The notes under the pieces were generated by a model. It worked only from the letters and a program-made list of their open reading frames with translations, ran no database searches and was not told the origin of the DNA. DNA of 64,000 nt from Pelagicoccus albus (lineage in GTDB: Bacteria; Verrucomicrobiota; Verrucomicrobiia; Opitutales; Opitutaceae): NCBI RefSeq assembly GCF_014230145.1, contig NZ_JACHVC010000007.1, positions 310,001 to 374,000 of the forward strand. Reading direction: 5' to 3'. The position numbers and the translations under genes are program-made. Positions 16,855-24,859 of this stretch are shown here, one piece after another (the first letter of the stretch is position 1; every line of letters starts with the position of its first letter).

Positions 16855-17925
16855 ATGAGAGTTACCAACAACACTTTTCCCGACACCCTGCTAGGTCACT
16901 TGCAACGTGTGACCAAGGAGATGAACACCTTGAACGAGCAGGTGGCGACCGGGCAGCGTATTTCAAAAGTCTCGGAGGATTCAGCGTCCGCGAATCGTAT
17001 CTTGGATATGCAGGAAGAGAAGGCGCGTATTTCCCAGTATTCGAAAAATGCCTCTCGCGCTCAGAACATTAACAATACCACGATTTCGCAGCTTCAGAAT
17101 TTTATTCAAATCTCCGATCGTGTTTCGGAGCTCGCGACCCTAGCGGATGGCCTGAGCGGGGAAGACGGAATGAAAGCGTATGCGGAGGAAGTCGACGAGC
17201 TCATCGAGCATGCGATGCAAAGCGCTAATGCGAAGTTTAATGGTGAATACATCTTTGCAGGTGTGGATACGGGGAATCAGCCCTTCCAAGTCTTGGAAAT
17301 GGAGGACGACGATGGTAACGTATTTTCACGAGACCTAGCAGCTGGGACCGTCACCATGACAGCTCCAGATGGAAGTTCGCATACGCTAGATTTGGCTACC
17401 AACGCAGTGACAGCCTTGGATAGTAGTGGATCTTCGGTTACTCCTACTCTTTCTGCAGATGATCTAGCCTTTCCTGACAGTGGTAAGATCTTAAGTGTCG
17501 AGTACACCGGAGCGGAATCAGGATCGGAATTTCATCTCTCTGAGACCGGAACGATAAGCCCTTACACCGATGGTTCGACCAACGAGGAGTTCGCGACTTT
17601 CATCAACCGCATGATTGAGTTGCGAGATGCTATGGAGACGGGTGAGCCGGATGCCGTGTCCGGAACGCTGCGTACGGAGCTAGAGGATTCCGAGGATAGC
17701 CTCATCTTTGCTTTAAGTCGCCAAGGATCCGTGCAGATGCGTATCGAATTCGATCTTTCGCTTAATGAGCAGCGTTTTACGGACCTAGAAGAGAACATTT
17801 CCGCCGAGGCGGACGTAGACATAGCCCAAACAGTGGTTAAGCTAACACAAGTACAGAATGCCTACCAGGCTTCGCTCAAGAGCGCAGGCCAGGTTCTGGA
17901 CCAATCGCTCCTGGACTATCTCTGA
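16855..17925 (+). CDS. flgL: Flagellar hook-filament junction protein FlgL (HAP3)
   Basis: FlgL is the second junction protein, structurally similar to flagellin. The 356-residue product shows the N-terminal MRVTNNTFPDTLLGHLQR and LNEQVATGQRISKVSEDSAS segments, NAKFNGEYIFAGVDTGNQPF near residue 125-145, and the C-terminal helix VVKLTQVQNAYQASLKSAGQ. The position after flgK and before fliW is typical of genomes with FliW/CsrA control of flagellin. Length is normal. Confidence 0.95.
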   Translation: MRVTNNTFPDTLLGHLQRVTKEMNTLNEQVATGQRISKVSEDSASANRILDMQEEKARISQYSKNASRAQNINNTTISQLQNFIQISDRVSELATLADGLSGEDGMKAYAEEVDELIEHAMQSANAKFNGEYIFAGVDTGNQPFQVLEMEDDDGNVFSRDLAAGTVTMTAPDGSSHTLDLATNAVTALDSSGSSVTPTLSADDLAFPDSGKILSVEYTGAESGSEFHLSETGTISPYTDGSTNEEFATFINRMIELRDAMETGEPDAVSGTLRTELEDSEDSLIFALSRQGSVQMRIEFDLSLNEQRFTDLEENISAEADVDIAQTVVKLTQVQNAYQASLKSAGQVLDQSLLDYL

Positions 17926-17963
17926 TAGCGAATTGCCTAACCACCACTGAGAAATACCTATTC

Positions 17964-18413
17964 ATGAAAGTAGCACCCGATTCCAAAACTGAAAAAGAGG
18001 TCTGGATTAAGCCTATGGAGTTTGACCTCCCTGGAGGCTTGATCGGATTGGAGGACGCCACCCGATTTGAGTTGCTCATCAACGAAGAAGAAGAGCCTTT
18101 CATGTGGATTCGCTGCGCGGATCAGCATGAGCTCGGATTTGTCGTGATCGAGCCAACTGCCATTCTTTCAGACTACGATCTGGAAATAGCCGACGACGAC
18201 GCTTCCAAGCTCGAAATAGCGCAAGCTGAGGATGCCCTGGTTCTCAATATCGTGACTTTGAAAAATGACGATATTGAAGCGGCAACCGTAAACCTCATCG
18301 GCCCGATCGTAATCAACCGCCGGACCCTCAAGGGCAAGCAGCTGATCGCCGCCAACTACATGAAGTTCTCTGCGAGGCACCCGCTTCTGTCAGATAGCGC
18401 CGTGGCATCCTAA
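17964..18413 (+). CDS. fliW: Flagellar assembly factor FliW
   Basis: FliW binds flagellin or, when flagellin has been exported, CsrA, and so links flagellin synthesis to filament assembly. The 149-residue product has the FliW pattern: an N-terminal beta segment with PGGLIGLEDATRFELL, the residue stretch EEPFMWIRCADQHELGFVVI, and the C-terminal domain (NLIGPIVINRRTLKGKQLIA). csrA follows 33 bases later and the flagellin gene after that, the standard fliW-csrA-hag-like arrangement. Confidence 0.95.
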   Translation: MKVAPDSKTEKEVWIKPMEFDLPGGLIGLEDATRFELLINEEEEPFMWIRCADQHELGFVVIEPTAILSDYDLEIADDDASKLEIAQAEDALVLNIVTLKNDDIEAATVNLIGPIVINRRTLKGKQLIAANYMKFSARHPLLSDSAVAS

Positions 18414-18446
18414 CTTAATCAGCAGCACCCAAGGAAGGACTCCGAA

Positions 18447-18752
18447 ATGTTAATACTTTCCCGCAAAGTGAATGAGGCGATCGTTATCGCCGACAACATC
18501 GAAATCAGGATAACCCGCATCGATGGAGACACCGTAAAGATCGGTATCGACGCTCCAAGGTCTATCCCAGTGGTTCGAAAAGAACTTTTTGAAGAAATGC
18601 AGAAGGCCAACAAGGAAGCGATCGCGATGCCCGCGGCTGCCAAAGGGGATGGTCCTGCTGCGAAGCCTAAGCTCTCCGGTTTGGCCAAGAGCTTGGCTTC
18701 GAAAAAGCAATCTAAAGAAACGGCGGCAGGTTCGCACAACCAGGGCGCATGA
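18447..18752 (+). CDS. csrA: Translational regulator CsrA with C-terminal extension
   Basis: CsrA is an RNA-binding dimer that blocks translation by binding GGA motifs. The first 60 residues are canonical ([40 protein letters not shown]), including Val42 and the RNA-contacting Arg44. The product is 101 residues against about 60-75 normally; the extra C-terminal 40 residues are Ala/Lys/Ser-rich and probably disordered. FliW binding at or near the CsrA C-terminal helix could be affected. It is flanked by fliW and the flagellin gene, its likely antagonist and target. Confidence 0.95.
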   Translation: MLILSRKVNEAIVIADNIEIRITRIDGDTVKIGIDAPRSIPVVRKELFEEMQKANKEAIAMPAAAKGDGPAAKPKLSGLAKSLASKKQSKETAAGSHNQGA

Positions 18753-18790
18753 AGCGTTCGTGATCCCGCTGCCAGCAGACAGAACAAGCA

Positions 18791-18806
18791 ACCTAATGGA
18801 AGAGGT
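18791..18806 (+). promoter_or_regulatory. Candidate CsrA-binding hairpin over the flagellin ribosome binding site
   Basis: ACCT (18791-18794) pairs with AGGT (18803-18806), presenting AATGGAAG in an eight-base loop. A GGA in a short hairpin loop is the classic CsrA target, and this one overlaps the AGAGG Shine-Dalgarno (18801-18805) seven bases before the flagellin ATG at 18813. Bound CsrA would block ribosome entry. No second GGA was found in the short leader. Confidence 0.5.
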
Positions 18807-18812
18807 CGTACG

Positions 18813-19670
18813 ATGGTTATCAATACTAACTCAAATGCAATCGAGGCTGCCAGCAGCCTCCAAAGAAGTTCAGCCCACCTTAGCAAGAGTCTGGCTCGGC
18901 TAAGCTCTGGTTCCAAGATCATCAATCCATCCGACGATGCGGCGGGGTTGGCGGTTTCGGAAAAGTTGGAAGCGCAAAACTCTCGGGTTTTGGCGGCTCG
19001 GACCAACACGCAAAACGCCATGTCTTTGCTGACTACCACGGATGGCTTCCTGCAAGGGATGACGCAAACTTTGACCCGTATGAGTGAGCTTGCCATGATG
19101 TCTCGAGACGTCACCAAGAACGACGGTGACAAGGCCTTGTACGAAGAAGAGTTTGAGCAACTTAAGGATCAGCTACGCAGTGTAGTGGGCAGTAACGATA
19201 GTCCATCATGGTCGGTCGACGGCGAGCCGATCGGCATGTTCAACGGAATTAGCCTGTTTGGAAGTCGGGGCGATTTGCCTACTGCAGTCGGTGCTTCGGG
19301 TGACCAGTTCATGAACATTCCCGAGATGAACATGAAGGATTCTTCCACCGCCTTCGCTCAACTGCTTGATGAAGCCGGAAGCGTATCCGTCTCCGCGGCG
19401 GATACTATTACCCATCTCACCTCCGTGATTCAGGAAATCGCTGAAAATCGTGCGGAGATAGGTTCGCTTCAGTCGCGTCTCGAATTTGTGGAGACACAGC
19501 TTACCACTCAAAGCCAAAATCTCGAATCTGCGAATTCCCGAATCCGCGACGTGGATGTGGCCGAAGAATCTACACGTCTAGCCAAGTATCAGATACTGGT
19601 GCAGTCGGGGACTGCTATGCTCAGCCAGGCAAACTCCTTGCCAGAGACAGTCCTGCGTCTGCTGAACTAA
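18813..19670 (+). CDS. fliC: Flagellin (filament subunit), short type
   Basis: The product (285 residues) is the filament protein. The N-terminal D0/D1 (INTNSNAIEAASSLQRSSAH, RLSSGSKIINPSDDAAGLAV) and C-terminal D1/D0 (SRIRDVDVAEESTRLAKYQI, LSQANSLPETVLRLL) are canonical, joined by a middle segment of about 90 residues, so the outer D2/D3 domains are essentially missing. It is the only flagellin gene in the window. fliD and fliS, often adjacent, are not seen. An AGAGG ribosome binding site is placed ideally and may be gated by CsrA. Confidence 0.97.
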   Translation: MVINTNSNAIEAASSLQRSSAHLSKSLARLSSGSKIINPSDDAAGLAVSEKLEAQNSRVLAARTNTQNAMSLLTTTDGFLQGMTQTLTRMSELAMMSRDVTKNDGDKALYEEEFEQLKDQLRSVVGSNDSPSWSVDGEPIGMFNGISLFGSRGDLPTAVGASGDQFMNIPEMNMKDSSTAFAQLLDEAGSVSVSAADTITHLTSVIQEIAENRAEIGSLQSRLEFVETQLTTQSQNLESANSRIRDVDVAEESTRLAKYQILVQSGTAMLSQANSLPETVLRLLN

Positions 19671-19712
19671 AAGCGAGCCAGTCGAAACTACGTTAACCAG
19701 AGCAACTAGATT

Positions 19713-20204
19713 ATGAATTCACCAGTAGACGAGTATCTCGACGCGCTCCTCGCATTCGTCCCACGCAATCGCTCCAACCGTTTCACCAAGGACTACATCG
19801 CTCTTATCCATGTCCCAGCCCAAGGGGCAGAAAAGGTGTATTCGATCGTTCATGACGATGTGAAATCTCTTTTGACTGTAGCCAGTTTTCAGAAGCCATT
19901 GTGGGAACGTTTAGACAGCGATGCCGCTTCTTTGGGACCTAAGCCAGAGCTGGATGCCTTGCAGGCCGAAGTTGAGTCGGATCACCCCGTCATGGACTAT
20001 CTGCAAAGCTCTAGCCTTCGCTTATGTGAGAGCTATGGCGACGGGCGTCCTGGGCTGGACTATTACCTTATGCTCTGGCAAAAGGATGGCGAAGCCGGCG
20101 TGGTCGAGTGCTATGAACCGTATTCGCGAGAGGATTACTCTTGGGCCAAAGTTATTGGCGCGATGCAGGTGCTTGCCAGCCAGTTTGAATACGAACTAAT
20201 GTAG
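19713..20204 (+). CDS. Unknown cytoplasmic protein downstream of flagellin
   Basis: Not recognised. The 163-residue product has no signal or membrane helix and a mixed alpha/beta pattern with many acidic and aromatic residues (LDYYLMLWQKDGEAGVVECY). It follows the flagellin gene by 42 bases in the same direction and is followed nine bases later by a zinc-ribbon gene. Because no flagellin chaperone (fliS) is present in the window, a chaperone or filament-related role is possible, but nothing in the sequence shows it. Confidence 0.7.
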   Translation: MNSPVDEYLDALLAFVPRNRSNRFTKDYIALIHVPAQGAEKVYSIVHDDVKSLLTVASFQKPLWERLDSDAASLGPKPELDALQAEVESDHPVMDYLQSSSLRLCESYGDGRPGLDYYLMLWQKDGEAGVVECYEPYSREDYSWAKVIGAMQVLASQFEYELM

Positions 20205-20212
20205 AAGACGTC

Positions 20213-20422
20213 ATGTCAAATAGCACATCATTTAAGACTACTAAAAAGAACAAGCGTTTCCTTGGAGTACGCTTCGCCAGCTGCAATTGCTACGGCAGGC
20301 TTTACTCCAATGATGAAGGGACCGCTTACGTCGGCCGGTGCCCAAAGTGCTTCACGCCGTTTACTGTGCGTATTGGCAGTGGTGGTACAGATAGTCGCAT
20401 GTTTATCGCTAATTGCGGCTAG
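20213..20422 (+). CDS. Small zinc-ribbon-like protein
   Basis: The 69-residue product has a basic N-terminus and paired cysteines at 24/26 (CNC) and 43/46 (CPKC), with a fifth Cys at 68, the layout of a zinc ribbon. The stretch TPFTVRIGSGGTDSRMFIAN looks like a conserved family core, but I cannot name the family. It lies nine bases after the previous gene and overlaps the next by ten bases, so the three form an operon behind flagellin. The function is unknown; metal binding is inferred from the Cys spacing. Confidence 0.7.
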   Translation: MSNSTSFKTTKKNKRFLGVRFASCNCYGRLYSNDEGTAYVGRCPKCFTPFTVRIGSGGTDSRMFIANCG

Positions 20423-21075
20423 AAACTCTTCTTGTGGCAATCTTGATCGCAGGTTTGGTCGCCGCTGCGATCTTGTTAATATTGCCGAGATTTCTCGGTA
20501 GAAGGCACGAGCTCATGCTCCGGCAATATGAAGTGTTGGAGAAGCGATTTGGGCTATCGAAAAGGGTGACTCAGTCCCGTTGGGGCAAAGGTATCGGTGA
20601 GCGCTGTTCGTTGCATGGCGACAGTCGTGGTTACCCCTTGTCCCTTTATGACCACTTCGTCAAAGGGGAGGGGGGCAAGCAGGAATGGACCTCGCTGGTT
20701 TTGGAGGCATTGTTTGCGGGAGATATCGAGTTCTTGATGGAATTTGAGGGCACTCAGGAAGGTGCTCGCTTCGATCGCCCTCAACGCTTTCAGGTGAAGG
20801 GTCTGTATTCTGGGGCTACGGTTTTTAGCTCCGATTCTTTGAAAGATGTGTTCGAAGACGAGGCGGTCGTTAAGCGTCTCGAATTTTTATCGAAGCAATC
20901 GGTTTGTGGATCAGTTCGCTTGAATAAGGGCTTTCTCGAGTACCGGGAGGTGGGCGTTGTCGTCAGCGAGGTTCAGAGGCTGCGGTTCCAGGAAGCCATA
21001 CTCATGCTCGCAACGCTTTGTGATCGGCTATCGCTTTACGCCAGTGAAAAAAAATCCGCTCAGGCGGATGCCTAG
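20413..21075 (+). CDS. Membrane-anchored protein of unknown function
   Basis: The 220-residue product starts at TTG within the end of the zinc-ribbon gene (a GTG at 20434 is an alternative) and has one N-terminal membrane helix (about residues 5-25) followed by a basic patch and a soluble cytoplasmic domain of about 190 residues with alternating strands and helices. No known motif was seen. The 3' end overlaps the intrinsic terminator of the convergent patB gene, so the two genes share their 3' region. Confidence 0.65.
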   Translation: MRLETLLVAILIAGLVAAAILLILPRFLGRRHELMLRQYEVLEKRFGLSKRVTQSRWGKGIGERCSLHGDSRGYPLSLYDHFVKGEGGKQEWTSLVLEALFAGDIEFLMEFEGTQEGARFDRPQRFQVKGLYSGATVFSSDSLKDVFEDEAVVKRLEFLSKQSVCGSVRLNKGFLEYREVGVVVSEVQRLRFQEAILMLATLCDRLSLYASEKKSAQADA

Positions 21076-21081
21076 CGGATT
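21047..21081 (-). terminator. Intrinsic terminator of the patB-type gene
   Basis: On the minus strand AATCCGCT (21081-21074) pairs with AGCGGATT (21060-21053), an eight-base stem around a 13-base loop, followed by a T8 run (21054-21047). It lies 28 bases past the patB stop and inside the 3' end of the convergent plus-strand gene. Confidence 0.7.
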
Positions 21082-21108
21082 AGTTAGGAAAATTTTAGAC
21101 AAATCGGT

Positions 21109-22263
21109 CTATCTAAGTGCGTCAACGCCTGCTTTAAGACGTTTCAGCCCTTCTTCTAGGGTAGAGCGAGGGCAGCCGAAGTTGAGGCGAAGGTGCTTTT
21201 TGCTATCGAAAGGAACTCCGTCGCTGAGCCCGATGCCATGATTTTCGAAGTGAGCGGCGGGATTTGGCAACTCAAGTTTGGAGACATCCATCCAGCTCAA
21301 GTAAGTCGCCTCGTGCTGGTAGAGTCCGATTTCTGGTATTTCTTTTTTGATAAAGTCGTGGATGAGATCTCGGTTTCCGGCCAAGTAGTTTTGTAGCTCG
21401 TCTCTCCAGTCTTGGGCGTAGCGGTACGCTGCCTCGCAGGCGGTGTAGCCCAAGTTGTTGACCTCAGCCATTATGCCACGTGTGGCGGCCTGGAATTTCT
21501 GCCTCAGTTGCTCGTCAGGGAAGATAGCGATTGAGCATCCTAGTCCTGCCAAATTGTAGGTTTTGCTGGGGGCTATGAAAGTAAAGACTCGTTTCTTCGC
21601 CTCTTCGGATACCGATGCGAGTGGGATATGTTTGCGTCCGTCTAGAACGAGTTCGCAGTGGATTTCGTCAGAGCAGCAAATGAGGTCATGCTTTTCGCAA
21701 AATTCGATAACCTTGAGGAGCTCCTCGCGTTCGAAGACGCGGGCGCATGGGTTGTGTGGATTGCAGAAAAGGAACAGCTTCGTGTCGGGGGTTACTGCTG
21801 CTTCGAGAGCATCCCAATCGATGACGTAGCGGTCTCCATCCAAAGCCATCTGCGCTTTCACGACCGGACGCTTCTGGAACTTGGGCCCGAAAATAAAGGG
21901 CGGATAGATCGGAGTCGTGGTCAGCACACTGTGATTATCCTCGCAGAAGGCGCGGCTGGCGATGTTGAGCCCCACTACCAGACCGGGCAGCCAGACCAGC
22001 CAGCTTGGATCGATCTTCCATCCGTATTCGCGATCCAACATTTCGACCACAGCTTCCGTACAGCTCGGTTCGGGCCGCGCGTAGCCGAAGATGCCGTGAT
22101 CAATACGTTCGTGCAACGAGTCGAGAACGACTTCTGGAGCATGGAAGTCCATATCGGCAACCCACATGGGAAGGATGTCTTGCCCCTCGTATTTTTGCCA
22201 CTTCTGGCTGTCGGTCTCGGTACGGTCGTAGACTGTGTCGAAGATGGATGGCTCGTTGTTCAT
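21109..22263 (-). CDS. patB: PatB/MalY-type pyridoxal-phosphate C-S lyase or aminotransferase
   Basis: PatB/MalY enzymes are fold-type I PLP proteins that cleave cystathionine or cysteine to homocysteine/pyruvate and ammonia. The 384-residue product shows the family start (ILPMWVADMDFHAPEVVLDS), the NPHNPCARVF cofactor loop, the SDEIHCELVL aspartate motif, the Schiff-base lysine in PSKTYNLAGLGCS, and the C-terminal HLRLNFGCPRSTLEEGLKRL. The frame opens further upstream to 22377, but homologues begin at about MNNEPSIFDTVYDR, so 22263 is taken as the start. Substrate cannot be read from sequence. Confidence 0.88.
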   Translation of the reverse strand: MNNEPSIFDTVYDRTETDSQKWQKYEGQDILPMWVADMDFHAPEVVLDSLHERIDHGIFGYARPEPSCTEAVVEMLDREYGWKIDPSWLVWLPGLVVGLNIASRAFCEDNHSVLTTTPIYPPFIFGPKFQKRPVVKAQMALDGDRYVIDWDALEAAVTPDTKLFLFCNPHNPCARVFEREELLKVIEFCEKHDLICCSDEIHCELVLDGRKHIPLASVSEEAKKRVFTFIAPSKTYNLAGLGCSIAIFPDEQLRQKFQAATRGIMAEVNNLGYTACEAAYRYAQDWRDELQNYLAGNRDLIHDFIKKEIPEIGLYQHEATYLSWMDVSKLELPNPAAHFENHGIGLSDGVPFDSKKHLRLNFGCPRSTLEEGLKRLKAGVDALR

Positions 22264-22556
22264 TGGGGCACAGACAGAGGCGAATACGGCTATTTTGTAA
22301 ATCGGAAAGTGCGGCAGGCCCCTCTCGGAGGCAACTAAGGCGTAGTCGAGGATTCCGGTGCAATCCGGTTGGGACAATTCTATGCTCCCGTCACGGTTGT
22401 GGTGGTATAATGTGGGACATTGTGACTCTATGGTCTGCTTCTAAATTTGCTAAGTAACTGAATAGCAACATGTAGAAAGTTATTTGAGGTTGGTATCAGA
22501 ACTGCACAATAGGGGGCATCAATCAAATAAACTGAAACAACCAGACCTAAACAATT

Positions 22557-23015
22557 ATGACATACTTTAGAACCACCACCACTCCACGTTACGTATTCGA
22601 CTGGCCAGCAGGACTGGGCGATTTGGAAAAGCAGTTTGAAACGCTTTTCTCCGGATTAGCCGGGAAAGCTCCCGCTAAGGCTAGCTCATCAGTGAAAACA
22701 GGTCCTGTTGCCGCGAAACTTCGTTGGTACGAAAACGAGAGCGGGTATCTTGCTCGCGTCGACATGCCAGGAGTGAAAAAGGAGAATCTGACCATCGATA
22801 TCGAGGAAGGTATCCTCACTGTTGCGGGCCAGAGAGTTTTTGACGGGACAGGGAAGGCTGAATCCGAGACCAAGAAATTGGAGTATAAGAGGGAGTTGAA
22901 GGTGCCTGAAAACGTGGATGTGGAAAAAATTTCCGCTAGCTACGAAAATGGTGTGCTCAGTATGAGCTTGCCGCTTCGGGAGGCCTTAAAGCCACGTCAA
23001 ATCAAGATCGGCTAA
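22557..23015 (+). CDS. hsp20: Small heat shock protein (Hsp20/alpha-crystallin), first copy
   Basis: Hsp20 proteins hold unfolding proteins in a refoldable state. The 152-residue product has a short N-terminal arm and an alpha-crystallin domain (about 55-140) with RVDMPGVKKENLTIDIEEGI, and ends ASYENGVLSMSLPLREALKP, including the conserved ENGVL element. The C-terminal I-x-I-type motif appears as RQIKIG. A second Hsp20 gene follows 42 bases later. The 5' region holds a weak -24/-12-like sequence near 22491-22506 and an extended -10 at 22403-22411. Confidence 0.92.
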   Translation: MTYFRTTTTPRYVFDWPAGLGDLEKQFETLFSGLAGKAPAKASSSVKTGPVAAKLRWYENESGYLARVDMPGVKKENLTIDIEEGILTVAGQRVFDGTGKAESETKKLEYKRELKVPENVDVEKISASYENGVLSMSLPLREALKPRQIKIG

Positions 23016-23057
23016 GCTGCCGGCTAGGGAATCGATAATTTTATTTGAGGAGGAAAA

Positions 23058-23459
23058 ATGAGCTTACTTAACGTAACCAAGAAGGGGCAGCCAACTGCCG
23101 AAACGAGCGAAGGTAATCAATCAAGCCATGTACGCTACGTGCGTCCGGTCTACCAAATCGAGGAGCAAGACTCTGCCTACCAAGTCCAAGTGGACTTGCC
23201 CGGTGTGGTAAAAGACCAAGTCGAAATCACTTTGGCCGATGGCGTTCTGGAAATTCTAGGAAGCCGGGAATGGGTGAATCGCAAAGATTGGAATCCGTTG
23301 GCAGGCGTTTCCGAAGACGGTTTGGTATACCGCTTGCGGCTCGATGTGAGTGAGGAGGTCGATGGAGAATCGATCGCTGCTGACTTCGAGTACGGCGTGC
23401 TTCGCTTAACACTTTCTAAAGCAGAGGAAAAGAAGCCGCGCCGAATCGCTATCGATTAG
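23058..23459 (+). CDS. hsp20: Small heat shock protein (Hsp20/alpha-crystallin), second copy
   Basis: The 133-residue product is a second alpha-crystallin-domain chaperone, with QVDLPGVVKDQVEITLADGV, and ADFEYGVLRLTLSKAEEKKP where the usual ENGVL reads EYGVL, and a terminal PRRIAID comparable to the I-x-I anchor. It is only moderately similar to the first copy, so the pair may form hetero-oligomers. It has one of the best ribosome binding sites in the window (GAGGAGGAAAAATG) and ends just before a strong terminator, suggesting a two-gene operon. Confidence 0.92.
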   Translation: MSLLNVTKKGQPTAETSEGNQSSHVRYVRPVYQIEEQDSAYQVQVDLPGVVKDQVEITLADGVLEILGSREWVNRKDWNPLAGVSEDGLVYRLRLDVSEEVDGESIAADFEYGVLRLTLSKAEEKKPRRIAID

Positions 23460-23491
23460 CGAATTCAAAGCGGTTTGATGGATAGGAGGAT

Positions 23492-23523
23492 GCCGGTCTC
23501 GCGGGAGCGAGGCCGGCTTTTTG
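23492..23523 (+). terminator. Intrinsic terminator after the hsp20 pair
   Basis: GCCGGTCTCGC (23492-23502) pairs with GCGAGGCCGGC (23507-23517) with one G-T pair and a four-base loop, followed by TTTTT (23518-23522). It lies 33 bases after the second hsp20 stop and before the mscS start at 23580. Confidence 0.85.
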
Positions 23524-23579
23524 TTGTCGAGAGTTTTGGGGCTTGTGTCACCGCTTTGGGGCAGTTTGAGCTTGAGACG

Positions 23580-24815
23580 ATGTACAAGAATCTTGGTCGA
23601 CTCGCTTTGTTGATTTCCTCTCTCGCTTTTTCGCTCCGGAGTTGGGGGCAGGAGATGGCGCCGGTTTCGGAGGGCGAAGCTCCAAGCGCCCAACAGACTT
23701 TTTCGGATCTAAGGCAGGAGGCTATCGAGGAGCTCAGCCAATTGACGGACCTAGACCTCGGAGGAAATTCGGGGCTACGACTCGTCACGTTTTTCGTCTT
23801 TCTGTTAGCGACTTTTGTGGTCCGGAAAATAATTCTCGGGATATATAACCGCTGGTTCCTCGCTTTCGCGAGACGCACATCTTGGACTTTTGATGATAAG
23901 CTGATCCCAGCCATGACTGGGCCCCTCGGAGCCATGGTCTATGTGGTGGGCTTTTTTATTTCTCTGTCGGTGTTGAGCCTGACGGATGGAGTGGACGTCG
24001 TCCTTTTGAGGATTTTTCAGGCCTCGACTATGACGGTATTGTTCTGGGGTCTCCTAAGGGCTGTGGATGTAATGGCGGAGGTCTTGGTCGATGTGACCAA
24101 GGAACGGGACATGGGGGTCTACCATTTTATTCCGCTCATCAAGAAGACTGCCCGCGTTTTCCTCATCGTGATTGCTGCGGTACTTGTGGTGCAAAACCTT
24201 GGGTATTCGGTGGGCTCGTTGCTGGCTGGTATGGGGATTGGCGGTCTCGCCATAGCGCTCGCTGCTCAAGAGTCTTTGGCTAACTTTTTCGGTTCGGTAA
24301 GCATCGTGGCAGATCGGCCGTTCAAGGTAGGGGATTGGATTCAGGTTGGGAGTAAAGTTGATGGCGATGTGGAGGAAATCGGACTTCGCTCAACAAAGGT
24401 CCGAACTTGGTCCAAATCGCTAATGACCATCCCAAACAAGGTTTTGGCCAATGAGATGATCGAGAATTGGAGTCGAATGCCGAAGCGCCGAGTCAAACAG
24501 TACATCGGGGTAACCTACAGTACTTCGCCCGAGAATATGGAAGGCTTGGTTGAAGACATCCGTTTGTTGCTTCGAGAGGACGAAGGAGTAAACCAGGAGT
24601 TCATTTTGGTTAATTTCACGGACTTCGGCGAAAGCGCTCTGCAGATTCTAGTCTACTATTTCACATCCACCACCGCTTGGTTGGCGCACATGGATATCAG
24701 GCAGCGGATAAATCTGAAGATAATGAAGGCCGTGGAACGCCGTGGATCCTCCATCGCGTTTCCGACGCGTACAGTGCATCTTGAAGCTAGCAGCTCAGCT
24801 AATTTGGGCGATTAG
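23580..24815 (+). CDS. mscS: MscS-family mechanosensitive channel
   Basis: MscS channels open on membrane tension and release solutes during hypo-osmotic shock. The 411-residue product has a signal peptide (ALLISSLAFSLRSWGQ), a periplasmic stretch, three or four membrane helices, and the pore-lining helix with Gly/Ala packing (SLLAGMGIGGLAIALAAQES) followed by the MscS beta domain (DRPFKVGDWIQV, STKVRTWSKSLMTIPNK). The frame is open back to 23475, but that would run through the hsp20 terminator, so the ATG at 23580 with its signal peptide is preferred. Confidence 0.92.
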   Translation: MYKNLGRLALLISSLAFSLRSWGQEMAPVSEGEAPSAQQTFSDLRQEAIEELSQLTDLDLGGNSGLRLVTFFVFLLATFVVRKIILGIYNRWFLAFARRTSWTFDDKLIPAMTGPLGAMVYVVGFFISLSVLSLTDGVDVVLLRIFQASTMTVLFWGLLRAVDVMAEVLVDVTKERDMGVYHFIPLIKKTARVFLIVIAAVLVVQNLGYSVGSLLAGMGIGGLAIALAAQESLANFFGSVSIVADRPFKVGDWIQVGSKVDGDVEEIGLRSTKVRTWSKSLMTIPNKVLANEMIENWSRMPKRRVKQYIGVTYSTSPENMEGLVEDIRLLLREDEGVNQEFILVNFTDFGESALQILVYYFTSTTAWLAHMDIRQRINLKIMKAVERRGSSIAFPTRTVHLEASSSANLGD

Positions 24816-24859
24816 TAGCGGTTTTCCTAATCTGCCGAAATCTGCCGATTCGATTTGCT

